Part shown: piece by piece, positions 53,789 through 64,000 of the stretch | Layout of the letters: each line of letters starts with the position of its first letter | Position numbering within the stretch: the stretch's first letter is position 1 | NCBI GenBank assembly: GCA_009667805.1 | Contig: CM019067.1 | Location: 66,634,637 to 66,698,636, forward strand | Origin: Leptobrachium leishanense | Taxonomy: Eukaryota; Chordata; Amphibia; Anura; Megophryidae | Length of the DNA stretch: 64,000 nt | Direction: 5' to 3' | The notes under the pieces: generated by a model | Databases searched by the model: none | The model's input: only the letters and a program-made list of their open reading frames with translations | Told to the model about the DNA's origin: nothing | Made by a program: the position numbers and the translations under genes

Positions 53789-54568
53789 TGTCACGTTCAG
53801 CCACTATGGCGGTACCCGGCATGCGCCAAGTAGGGCCCAGGTATGAGTAAAAGCCGCTATATGAAGAGATGCGTGACACAATGATCTAGGATACGTAAAT
53901 AAACCACAGGAGACACTGGGGACCTCTGCACGGCTATACCGAAGGAGCCCTATACTGATAGATCGGTCCTTAGAGTGGCCGAATCTGCACTAATAGAAAA
54001 AGGTTACCTTGTAGCCGTGCAGAGTCCTGGGGAAAACACAGACACCTGAAGGAGTTATACTCAACAACTTGCAGGGAAGGACTTCAATATACAAAAGCCG
54101 TGGTCAACAGGGATACACAACATATAATTCAATATGCACAGAACAGCTAAGGATGTTCAGAAGAGTCGTCAATAAATAAGCCAGGAGTCAAAACCAAAAC
54201 GTATACCTTGAGCCAAAGCGGGGATACAGCACCAGAGAAAATCCGTCAGCCAGGCCAGAGGGTCAATACCAGGAAGTCAATCAGAACATGAAACTCAGAC
54301 AATGGGGAAACACTGAAATAGAACTAGGACAGAATAACAGGGAGCTCTCAGGAACAAAACAGTAGCTGAAGTGAACCAGGATGCAAGAGCATGGTGATAT
54401 GGGCCCATGGCTTTAAATAGGGGAGTAATCAGCCCATATCACCAGCAGAAGCTCAACGAGCAATAAACTTAACCCCTGAGCTGCTTGTCAGGGAAAGCAG
54501 CACAGGGAAACACAGACATAAGGAATACAGAGGGCAGGGAGACAGGGTTGGAACGTGGGAACGTGACA
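53789..54568. mobile_element. solo-LTR-like insertion (780 bp)
   Basis: Begins TGTCACGTTC and ends GAACGTGACA, with a perfect 5-bp TSD GCTTT (53784-53788 and 54569-54573). A tttaaatag TATA-like site is near 54412 and AATAAA-type motifs near 53898. TG...CA ends with a 5-bp duplication fit a solo LTR. Confidence 0.65.
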
Positions 54569-54573
54569 GCTTT

Positions 54574-55415
54574 CCATACCTGTAGAGGAAAGACCCGATT
54601 CTCCATGATTGCAGAGGAGAGTCATACTGGTTCAGTGTTCTAATCAGGAATCTAACCTGCTTCTTGGCTGTAGAGGAAAGACGTCACTGGTATGCTACGC
54701 AACGGATATTGGGCTCTATTCCAATCCTGGTGTAAAATTAGCAAATCAATAGACTATATCAGATCTAAGATGTTTACCCCAGATCTGGTTACATTTACAA
54801 CAGGGTTGTAAGAGGGCCCACTGTGTGATAGGCAGGTGTCTTGACCAAGGACACTTCCAGCAGAGGTGATGTAAACAGGCTGCGAACCATTATTGTCACG
54901 ATCAAGACCTACCTATCCCAATCGTGACATGCAGAAGGAGAGCGTACAAGAGGTTACAGCTCCAAGCCTCTGGACTTACTAACTCTACCTGCTCTCAAGG
55001 CCCCAAGTTATGCCAACCCAACCCCCTTAAATCGTACACACCCTTCCGACTATATGCTGCCACCACGAAAGTAATAGGGCAGTTTCGAAACCCCACTAGC
55101 TGTATACCACCCCAATCCAGGATCCCAACCATATACAGATAGTCTATCTACCAAATGTTATATACTACAGTAACGATAAACCATGCTATTAGAAGCGTGA
55201 AGCATCTAGATCAAAGACCGTACTGAATTTCAAAGTTTTAATGGAAAAAAGATAAAAATACAAACTTTACACAGTGCCGATATCACAAAAAGCATACAAA
55301 ATATACGAAAACATGCAAATACAGTTCTTGAAATAAAATGGGATTTACACAAAACCTAACTTGCATTAGGCCACTTTTTCCATGGGTATTTCCAGATTTT
55401 AAAATGTCTCAGGAC
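54574..55415. other. intergenic / old repeat, no gene seen
   Basis: Contains repeated agaggaaagac motifs, another copy of the cttg(c/a)ccaaggacact phrase also seen at 53735, and a 33-nt hairpin at about 54896-54928 (tcacgat ... atcgtgac). Confidence 0.45.
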
Positions 55416-55971
55416 TGTTCTTTCAGAGATGGTCCTCATACCCAGTCCTTGGAGAAATACCCTGAGATTTTAGACAGCATCCTGTACAAAGAGCTTGCCC
55501 CTCACCCTCTTTCCCAACCATTTGGTTCACATGGGTTCCCTGATCAAGTTTCCATTCAGCCCAAGAGAGCAGATCAGATAAGGGAATGTAAATACAGAGG
55601 TCTGGCCTTGCAAACTCCTTTGCAAAGACAGGAGAAAACCCCCCACAAATCCTGCGTTTAAAATTTGATACACTGCACAGAAAATGATGCCTGTGTTCTT
55701 TCAGAGATGGTCCTCATACCCAGTCCTTGGAGAAATACCCTTCAGATTTTAGACAGCATCCTGTACAAAGAGCTTGCCCCTCACCCTCTTTCCCAACCAT
55801 TTAGTTCACATGGGTTCCCTGATCAAGTTTCCATTCAGCCCAAGAGAGCAGATCAGATAAGGGATTGTAAATACAGAGTTCTTGCCTTGCAAACTCCTTT
55901 GCAAAGACAGGAGAAAACCCCCACAAATTCTGCATTTAAAATCCGACACACTGCGCAGAAAATGATGCCTG
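55416..55971 (+). repeat. 278-bp tandem duplication
   Basis: Units 55416-55693 and 55694-55971 are about 95 percent alike by eye (tgttctttcagagatggtcc ... gaaaatgatgcctg). The two ORFs over 55338-56051 are the same stretch read in both units. No known domain, so I do not call them genes. Confidence 0.88.
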
Positions 55972-57068
55972 TGTGTGACAAGTATCTCTACATTTGTAGA
56001 GCAATGATGCTACCTCTACTCAATCCAGCCAACATATATATGTATATGTGAAATCGAAACAGGATGTATCAAATGGCGCTTAGAGAGATCAGATTCAGGT
56101 TCTTTCAAAACGTGGTGTTCCCTTCACCACAAACAACTGATTAATAGAAAAGAAAGATTCTTTCTTTCTTCATTTTCTATATATATATGTATATATTCAT
56201 GACAAGAAGGAGCATGCCTCACATTGGGTCTAATTCCATTCTTTGTGCTAAAATGGGGATGCCAATGGGGAAAATCTGCGCCTGCAGTTTTCCCTGTATC
56301 ATGTGCATTTTAGCACGATATACCGGGCCAGGCATTACCTCTGCACCTTGCCCCAGAATGCACCGCTAACCACTAAGATACTCGCGATAGCGCTTCCATA
56401 AGGGTCAGCTCCTGGAGTCCATAGAACTCCATGGGTGTTTATGCTTTTGGGCTGTAAGCCCTGCACGATCTCGAAGTGATCGCGGAAATGGACTGAGAAC
56501 AATTTGTTCCCAGTCTCACTCTGCTCGTGGCCAGAAAAAGCAGAGAATTGGGCCACCATTCATGCCATGGGATGAGTATGGAATTTATTGGGGGGTAAAT
56601 TTAGCATTTTGTAATAACTTACCTATCCTAATCCTAATCATTGATTGCGCAAAGTACAGTAAGCTCACGGAAACTAGCGCAATCACCGATGTGTCAAGTG
56701 ATTTTCACGGGTTTAGCACCAGGAAGGTAATATGCTTTAAAGTCACTTACCCTGGCCGTAACACTCATCCGAACGCCAACATCGGCATTCACTAGGGAAT
56801 AGAGGCCATTGTAAGCGTTCATACAGGACTGAACTGGGCCTTAACCACTGAAACACAAGTTTAACTTTCTTGTGTTTGTCTATGTATTTTTTATTTACTG
56901 TCAGCAATCTGTGGTGATGTACTTTATTCTTTTTCCATGACAGAGCATAGTCTCAAAGTGTTTAAAATTATATATCACAAAAACAAAGCAATTATTTAGT
57001 AGAGTCCATTAAGTTAGCATTTCTACCTGTTTTTTCCCTCAAGTCTAAACAAATTATTTATTTATATA
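55972..57068. other. intergenic, no gene seen
   Basis: A microsatellite-like tatatatatgtatata lies near 56178-56194. ORFs shorter than 80 codons have no support. Confidence 0.45.
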
Positions 57069-57072
57069 TTAA

Positions 57073-57515
57073 CCCCTTCACTAGCAATATTGAGATATCT
57101 CGGGTTTCAAAAGGCACCATCTGCAGCCCCAATATCGAGATATCTCGATGTGCTGTTCTGCAGCCACAAAGAAAATGAAATTTGTTTTCTGCAAGCTAAT
57201 TTTGTTTGCTTCTGGGCTGCAGGAGGTACCCCCAAAGTTTTAGCCCTGTGGGCATAATGCCCAAAGTGCTAAAACTGTTAAATCTGCAGCTGATAGCTCC
57301 GAAATATTCTGAAAGATGCTGTCAGCTGCCAAGGCAGGAGAAATAAAAGAAAATAGATCTTCTGTTAAAACCTCTGTAACTCAATTTGGCAGTAGATGGC
57401 GCCATCTACGGGCAAATAGTTTATTACAGTAATAGATCTGTATTACTATACAATTTATTAAAAAATATTTTTCAAAAAAACACTGGTTTCTGAAAATCAC
57501 TTGGTAGTGAAGGGG
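57073..57515 (+). mobile_element. TTAA-type MITE, best copy
   Basis: 443 bp between TTAA at 57069-57072 and 57516-57519, with inverted tips CCCCTTCACTA and TAGTGAAGGGG. The interior has paired gagatatctcg blocks, gcttctgggctgcaggagg and gtagatggcgccatctac. This copy defines the family that recurs at 6089, 7032, 36216 and in fragments. Confidence 0.85.
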
Positions 57516-57665
57516 TTAAAGAGTTTCACTTGAACGTCAATGCTGAAAAGTGGAATGAATAGAAGTTCTCAAACCCCACCCCCAAAAAAACCTCTGGTTA
57601 ATACAATGTTTATAAAACAATCACACTAAGAACATTGAATTTCTTCTGGGCCTGACTGATTTTAA

Positions 57666-58837
57666 CCCTTTCGCTGCTGAGGCTTTTCCCGCCTCTGTGC
57701 TGAGGTCATTTTTACCGGTTTTGCTCATCATGATTAAACGTGTTTTTAAGGCTTATTTTAGTATATGACCCAGACATATTATATATCGTTCTTTCCGTCA
57801 GACTCAGTAGATTCATAATATGTCATTATTATATGTATACGTTATGTCATGTCTGTATATTATAACAAAAAATGCAATAAAATATGTATTTTCAATAATT
57901 TACAACGTGTAAAGTGTTTTTTTTCACATTTTAACATGCGAGCAATTGCGGTTATATTTTGTATGGGGTGCGCTTGTTAAAAAAATTAGAGATGGGGTCT
58001 CGTTACATTTTTTTTTGGGGAAAATTACGCGATTTTTAACAAACGCACCGCATACAAAAATCGTTAGTGCAGCATCATTGTTCACATTATAATTGCAATG
58101 GGAACAATATTGCTACACTAACAAACCAAAAAAAAGAAAATAAAATGTTTATTTTTTTTTTTATAAATTTTTTTAAATATATTTTTATTTTTAATTTTTA
58201 TTTTTATTTTTTTTTAAAAACTTTTTTCACATTCAAGTTTGGTATTGTTGGAACGGCCATGCTCTGGCCGATCCAACCAAACCAAACATTAACCCCGTTG
58301 GTGGCAGTTAGGGGTTAACTCTAGGACTGGCGTCATCGTGCTACGCACGATGACGCCAGTCCTCAGGGGGAGTTCCCGGAGGCTTGGCCGACATCCAAGA
58401 TGTCGGCCAGCTCCGGGAAAGGATCGCGAACCGGCGCTTTTCAGCGCCGATTCTCGATCCTGCTCCCCAGGGGTTAATGCCAGGCACCATTTGGAAGGGC
58501 AGGCTGTGCCCTTCCAAATGATGCCTGGGTTAACCCCCGCAGAGCCGCCGATCGGGAGGGAGAGAGGTCCGAAGGACCTCCCCCCTCCCTTTCAGGCGCC
58601 TCCTCCGCACATGCGGGGGGGGCGCCTGAATTAGGGGTCATCGCGCTGCCGCGATGACACCTAATTCCGGCGGCTGCGGTCCCGGATGCGCGGCTGACAT
58701 CGAGGATGTCAGCCTGCACCGGGGGGGCCAGCGATCGGCCTGAACCCGGCCGAACGCTGACCCCAATGGGAGGACGCGCTCAGCGCGTCCTCCGCACAGC
58801 AGCGGTAATGCTGAGCGCGTCCTCCGCATTGAAAGGG
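57666..58837 (+). mobile_element. piggyBac-like non-autonomous element, copy B (complete)
   Basis: 1172 bp between TTAA at 57662-57665 and 58838-58841. Inverted tips CCCTTTCGCTGC and (reversed) CCCTTTCAATGC. The AT-rich first half includes T-runs at 58147-58215. The GC-rich second half contains the nested palindromes gccgacatccaagatgtcggc and gacgcgctcagcgcgtc. No transposase. Confidence 0.82.
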
Positions 58838-58959
58838 TTAAGTTGTTCAGTCTTATCCTTAACCCCTTCACACCCAAAGTCGAGTTATCTCGATTTTGCA
58901 TTGTAATGCATTGAAAAGCACTCATTGGCATTTCAAAAGAAATTTTCACACCTTTTTAA

Positions 58960-61252
58960 CCCCTTATCTGTGGAGGACGTGTGGGGAACATCCTCATTGA
59001 CCCCAGCTGTATGCGGAGGACGTTCCCCACACGTCTTCCGCTCGGCGGGGGGGCACCTCTCTGGTCCGGGTCCCGCGGGGTTCTGACTTCCTTGAAGTCA
59101 GACACTGCTTTTATAGATCCTCCTACCCTCAGATGCGATGATGCCATTTCCAGGCGACCCCCCGGCAAAATCCGGGAGATCGCCTGAAGGGAGGGGGGAT
59201 CCGTTCGGATCCCTCTCGCTCCCGAACGGGAGCGCCTACAAACAAAGGCCAGGCACCGCTTTGAAGGGCAGTGTCTGCCCTTCAAAGCGGTGCTTGGCTT
59301 TAACACCTTAAATTCCGGACCGCAATCGATTCGATTCAGCGCCAGATCGTGGCCTAGTGCCGGTGGGGCCGCCATCTTGGATGGCGGTTCCACCTCGGCA
59401 ACAGTCGTCATCTCGCATGGCTAGTGGGGTCATGTTTGGCATCATTCGAAAGGCCTGAGCATGGCCTTTTGAATGATACCAAACATGACCAGGTTTAAAG
59501 TAAAATAAATAAATAAAAAATAAGGTTTTATTTATTTTATCAAATTTCTTTTATTGGTGGAGCCGTGAGTATACAAACAAACAAAACCATAGGCAGTCAG
59601 ATACAGTACAGCAAGACATATCAAACATATGATAGAAAAAAAGGAAAGAAAACTGCAACAGTATCAACTACCTGCTAAACCAGGTTCCTTTTACTTTTTA
59701 TCAAGTAAACCCAGAAAAGGGTAAAGAAAAGAGAGTAAGAAGACAGAGCTAGGGACAGAAAAGAGAAAAGAGAGAAAAGGAAAAGAAGGAAAGAATAGAA
59801 CAAAGAAGAGAATTACAAAGAAGGCCAATATCCCCCCCCAGACAACCGATAAGCATTTAAGCACTCTCCCCCTCAAACATCATATGCGAACCAAGGCGAC
59901 CAAATTTTAACATATGAAGGAAAGCTATCTTGAGCATTGGCAGTCATTTTGTCCATAATGTTAATCTCACAAATTTTGGTCTTCACCATGCAAGTGGGTG
60001 GGCAAGTAGAAGATCTCCAATGGCGTGCTAGAACCAAACGTGCAGCCAGAAGTATTTTGGATAAAAGCTTGTTGGCTGGTGCAGATACTTTGTCCAGAGG
60101 CCTGGAAAGGAGACAGAGCCATGGATCTCGGGGCACGTGAATTCCCAACACATTGGAACAAATTTGAAGGGCGTTTGACCAATAGTTCTGCAGACAGGGG
60201 CGCGTCAACTACATATGATAGGTGGTACCGTCCCCACCACATTCACGCCAGCAAAGACCCGTAGAGGTGCCCTCCATGCGAGATAGCTGTTGTGGTGTAA
60301 GGTACCACCACCACATCAATATCTTAAAGGACTGTTCTTGTAGAGAAGTACACACAGAAACTTTCCCGGATGCTTCCCAAATATCCAACCACTCCTGTGG
60401 CGTCAGAGAATGACCCATGTCTCTCTCCCAAACTTTTACATAAGCTAACTCCTTCCAGTCCAATACAGTAGTGAGAGATTTATACAAAGTAGAGATGAGG
60501 CCCTTTGGGTAACGGCCATCCATACATAGACTTTCGAATGAGGACAAAGTGGATTGGGCCGCCACAAGGCAATGGGGTGAATGAGCCCAGGTCCGCAATT
60601 GCAGGAGGCGAAAGCGGTCCAAAGAAGAGAGGGAGACCACCGGGTTAGCAGCCTCAATGTCCACAAAAGAACCAGCATGTCACAGAGTGCATAACCGACA
60701 AAATGCAGGGCCGATTCATGAGGTAAAAAGTCCAGATACCAGGCCCGGGCTGAACGACCTATTCCGTAGAAAGGGAAAAGTGTTTTTTTTATTAATGCAG
60801 AAATATTGTTCACATTTCAATTATAATGTGAACAACGATGCTGCACTAATAATTTTTTTCTATGGGGTGTGTTTGCTAAAAATCACGTAATTCCTCCCAA
60901 AAAAATGTAACGAGTCCTAATTTCTAATTTTTTTAACAAGCGCACCCCATAGAAAATATTGACGCAAAAACTCGTATGATAAAATGTGAAAAAAAAAACA
61001 CTTTACAAGCTGTAGATGATTAAAAATTCTAATTTTATTGCTTTTTTTGTTATAATATACAGGCAGGACATGATTTATACATTTAAAAATTATATATTAT
61101 TATTAATCTGCCGAGTCTGCCGGAAAGAACGATATAGAATATGTCTGGGTCATATAATAAAACGTAGCTTCAAATCGCGTTTAAACATGATGAGCAAAAG
61201 CGATAAAAATGAGCTCAGCACACAGCGGTGAAATGGCTCAGCAGTGAAAGGG
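58960..61252 (-). mobile_element. piggyBac-like non-autonomous element, copy D, split by an L1 fragment
   Basis: TTAA at 58956-58959 and 61253-61256. The right part (60780-61252) matches copy A/B reversed, ending gctcagcagtgaaaggg. The left part has the GC-rich half. The L1 fragment sits in the T/A-rich centre. Confidence 0.75.
59540..60779 (-). pseudogene. L1-type LINE, ORF2 C-terminal fragment
   Basis: Minus-strand frames (60664-60209, then 60208-59873 with frame changes) give VWERDMGHSLTPQEWLDIWE, FKILMWWWYLTPQQLSRM, GLCWRECGGDGTTYHMWW and ILLAARLVLARHWRSS. This is the conserved tail of L1 ORF2 after the RT domain (WYxTP, CWR-C-G, H-WW and AR-xIARxWK). 5'-truncated and frameshifted. The 3' end towards 59540 lies against a T/A-rich tract. 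Confidence 0.8.
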
Positions 61253-61256
61253 TTAA

Positions 61257-62214
61257 AGCAGGATTAGTGTGTCCCCTGTCGAGAAACAAAATCCTTTGTC
61301 TTTGTTTGAGGTCTCTCCAAGCACCCTGGAGATAAATAAAACCCTCTGCAAAATAGAAGCCCTAAACCTCACTGTAACAAAAAGGAGGTACAAATAGATT
61401 ACTGCTGCATTACAGCAGCCAGGGATTTGGCAGAATATAGGGAGAGCTGTGGGGTCACTCTCTGCTATACAGGGATAAGATTCAGGGGCTTATAATGATT
61501 GAAAATCCCAGTACAGTACAAATACAAGGTGTTACTGTAATTTACATACACAGGCATTAAGAATTCATACAGAAATAATTTTTATATTCTATTGGTATTT
61601 TTGGAAGTTGCATTGCTAATAATGTCATTATGATCACTACAAATCCCCATTAAGCAGGAGATCTGACCATTTTATTATCTGTCTACGTCGCATGTACTGC
61701 ATCTGACACAAGATCTTTTCTGTCTGTGTGATAATAATAGAAACCACATTTGACAATGTGCAAGATAAAGGACACCATCCAGAGCCCAGAAACTTACATT
61801 TCAACAACATTTCTGTAATGGATAAACAAAAACATAAAAAATTAATAAATTTAAATAATGGAAATTTGCTAACTATCTCAGAAGGACAAACGTCTATTTT
61901 ACTCTATATTTAATTGTTAACTTCACATCCCATGTTTCAAATAAATGTTATGATAAAAAAATTCAATAAAAATCATTTGCTAATGAAGGGGTTAAAAAGG
62001 GACAGCCATATGACAATTCAATTTAAATAGTCATAAAAAATATAAACTGCCCTTTCAGGCTGTGCTAACAAAACTTCAATGCAAGCCATTTAGTAGTGGC
62101 TTGGCTTGTATAACTGGGAAATGCTGCATGATATTGGCAGCAGCACAGCTGGTATCATCCATGGCGTACAAAGGACTCATGGAGACTTCCACAAGCCTTG
62201 AGAAAGGACACTAA
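61257..62214. other. intergenic, no gene seen
   Basis: AT-rich. A TTAA preceded by taatgaagggg at about 61983-61997 may mark another TTAA element end. Confidence 0.45.
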
Positions 62215-62217
62215 TAA

Positions 62218-62642
62218 GGCTAGGGTCAGACTGAGGCAGTGCGAACGCGCGTGCAGCCGCACTTAATCACGGCCGCACTAGCAGCAGATGCCGGGCAATG
62301 ACGGCCAATATACGAAGTACGGTCGCACAAAAGTCCGGCTGCGCAACGCAAGTGGAAAATGAACGCATTTTTTCGAGAACGTGAAACCGCAGGTACTGAC
62401 GTACAGAGTGCGCTGCGTCCGCTAGCGGCGTGTGTGTGTGATTAGGAGACGTCAGACGCTGCTAATGTCCGGCCAACATAACGTCCAGACACAAAAAGTG
62501 TTTTATTGATGATCCGTACAAAATCACGGACGAAAATGCGCATAGTATGACCACTATCACGTATTCTGTGAAAAAATGCGTCCATTCGTTCGAACGCACT
62601 TTTTCACAGACAACATAAAAATGCGTTCGTCTGACCCTAGCC
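62218..62642 (+). mobile_element. Harbinger-derived MITE, copy 3
   Basis: 425 bp with TSD TAA (62215-62217 and 62643-62645), tips GGCTAGGGTCAGA and TCTGACCCTAGCC. Close to the copies at 5130 and 6349. Confidence 0.87.
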
Positions 62643-62645
62643 TAA

Positions 62646-63306
62646 AGCAAATTGTACAACAAATGCTTATGCTGGTCATTGAATACGGAAATGTAGTGTA
62701 TGCAGCTGCCCCGCAAGTGCACCTTAATAAACTTACTACATTGTATAACTCATTCTGCTGCTTTGTGCTACAATGTAACTACATGACCCACCTTTGTGAC
62801 ATGTTTAAAGAGCTAAACTGGCCGTCTCTGGAATCTAGATGCACCCTTCACCTTTCCAACCTGGTGTTTAAGAGCTTTTCTGGGAAGCTACCACCCTAAC
62901 TGAATAGGCTGCTTCCCCCAGCAGTTCCCTCATCCTATAACCTCCGATCCAGGATCTGCAACTTACTTGCAATACCACAGTACAAAAGGAAAGTGGCTCG
63001 ATCCTTATTTCCCTACAGAGGACCGCAAATGTGGAATAACCTCCCAGCCACCATCAAATCTTCCCCCAGTCTAAAGTCCCTCAAGTGCTCCCTATTAACA
63101 TACCTCAATACAGAATGCACCTGTAAACATGTAACATAGTGACTATATTTCCTACATATTTATTTTCTGTGTTAATAACTTGCATTACTTTGTATTTCTG
63201 TACCTACTGTAAAAATTCAATGCTCTTGAACCCAGGCCATACTTGAAAATGAGAGAAATCTCATTGTATCCTTCCTGTAAAATACTTTATAAATAAATAA
63301 ATAAAT
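62646..63306 (+). pseudogene. LINE 3' end (reverse transcriptase C-terminus and tail)
   Basis: Readable as EYGNVVYAAAPQVHLNKLTT, CNYMTHLCDMFKELNWPSLE and LVFKSFSGKLPP, then after a stop FPYRGPQMWNNLPATIKSSP and SLLTYLNTE. This is the typical C-terminal tail of L2/Rex-type LINE reverse transcriptases. It ends with a simple tail ataaataaataaatg at about 63292-63306. 5'-truncated. Confidence 0.7.
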
Positions 63307-63384
63307 GTGTTCTCAGTGGTAAATTGCACTTTCTTCTGCATTGTGGGACCTCTGGTAAGCAAGAAGATTTTTTTTCAAGTTATG

Positions 63385-63868
63385 TGATATGGAAATGACT
63401 CACTGTGACCTACAAAGCCCTCACTAGCAACGCTCCCCACTATCTGGCTCCCCACTATCTGGGATCCTCCATCATCACCTCGTCACATGCCAAATTGCAA
63501 GACTTTTCTCGTGCGGCGACGACCCTATGAAATCCAGTGTCATACTGTCCTCCAATCTGGCTTCTTTTAAACTCTCCTTAAAGAGGCATACCACCTAACC
63601 CCTTCACAAAACATCCGACCGACCTAATCACTGTCTTCATATCTCTCTACATTAACATCACGCTCATCCCTGCAGTCCTTCCCTCCTGTTTCTCAGCCCT
63701 CCACTCATCTAAATGTGTAAGCTTCCATGGAAATAGGGCCCTCAATTCCTCCAGTATCTGCTGGTGCAATATCGACTTGCCTTCTTGGTGTATTGTATTA
63801 TTGTCTTGCCTTTACCCAATGTACAGTGTTGTGGAATGTGTTAGCGCTTAAGAGATAATAATAATGGA
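63385..63868 (+). pseudogene. second LINE 3' end (L2/CR1-like)
   Basis: Starts in TYKALTSNAPHYL-like coding text with stops, then a 3' UTR with tgtaagcttccatggaaatagg and the terminal gtggaatgtgttagcgcttaa followed by (ata)n at about 63855-63868. The tail is typical of vertebrate L2/CR1 elements. Heavily decayed. Confidence 0.6.
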
Positions 63869-64000
63869 AAGAAATTTAGTTTAATAGGTCAGCAATACTT
63901 ATTACGCATTCCCATTCCTACCAATGATGGAACTAGAGCTGGAAGTATGACATTCACCCACATCAATTTATGGCCATTTCATCAAACATGATAATAAAAT

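Noticed and set aside
54896..54928. 33-nt hairpin tcacgat...atcgtgac as an RNA element or LTR start
   Set aside because: No second end, target duplication or conserved copy was found. It is too short to interpret.
62576..62899. A single 107-codon gene
   Set aside because: Its start lies in the Harbinger MITE and the rest is the tail of a LINE reverse transcriptase. The frame join is accidental.

Overview
The window looks like repeat-dense, intergenic DNA from a vertebrate with a transposon-rich genome. An amphibian, probably a frog, fits best: it holds PIF/Harbinger with a MADF partner gene, a Penelope-like element with a GIY-YIG endonuclease, a Gmr1-type Ty3/Gypsy element, an Ac-like hAT, a chromovirus, Tc1, L1, CR1/L2 and many TTAA-flanked (piggyBac-like) non-autonomous elements. 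The organism call is inference. I found no convincing host gene, tRNA, rRNA or CRISPR array; every recognisable protein belongs to a mobile element. All boundaries, target-site duplications (TSDs) and splice sites were read by eye.

Layout. 1-1139: right part of a piggyBac-like element. 1781-4917: an apparently complete Harbinger element (TSD TTA) whose transposase and MADF genes lie on opposite strands with interlocked introns. About 425-442 bp deletion derivatives of this family lie at 5130-5571, 6349-6773 and 62218-62642. 8812-29710: a nest of insertions. A Tc1 remnant was split by an Ac-like hAT (8967-29587, 8-bp TSD CTCAGAAT). That hAT was in turn split by a Penelope-like element (9638-16709, 13-bp TSD), a Gmr1-type Gypsy element (20846-26345, TSD AGAG) and a second, non-autonomous hAT (26489-28590, TSD GTATGACG) that carries a palindrome and a 1.4-kb minisatellite. 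30428-31389: a small Penelope-like remnant. 31903-33840: a piggyBac-like copy split by a CR1-like LINE fragment. 34329-36761: short hAT-type and TTAA-type MITEs. 37833-43331: a chromodomain-bearing Gypsy element on the minus strand (TSD GTGTT), with a decayed pol. 43621-46372: about 2.5 kb of minisatellite followed by GC-rich palindromes. 46477-48548: TTAA elements, one containing a 1.1-kb foldback. 48553-52880: mostly unique AT-rich DNA. 52920-54568: two solo-LTR-like insertions. 55416-55971: a 278-bp tandem duplication. 57073-61252: TTAA elements, the last split by an L1 fragment. 62643-63868: two LINE 3' ends.

How the parts work together. The Harbinger transposase (DDE nuclease) and MADF DNA-binding protein would act as a pair and could mobilise the 425-bp MITEs. 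The Penelope-like element has reverse transcriptase, GIY-YIG endonuclease and a hammerhead-ribozyme-like motif in each pseudo-LTR. The Gmr1-type element has integrase ahead of reverse transcriptase and a gag resembling the vertebrate SCAN domain. The Harbinger spliced ORFs look open; the hAT, Penelope and both Gypsy coding regions carry frameshifts or stops.
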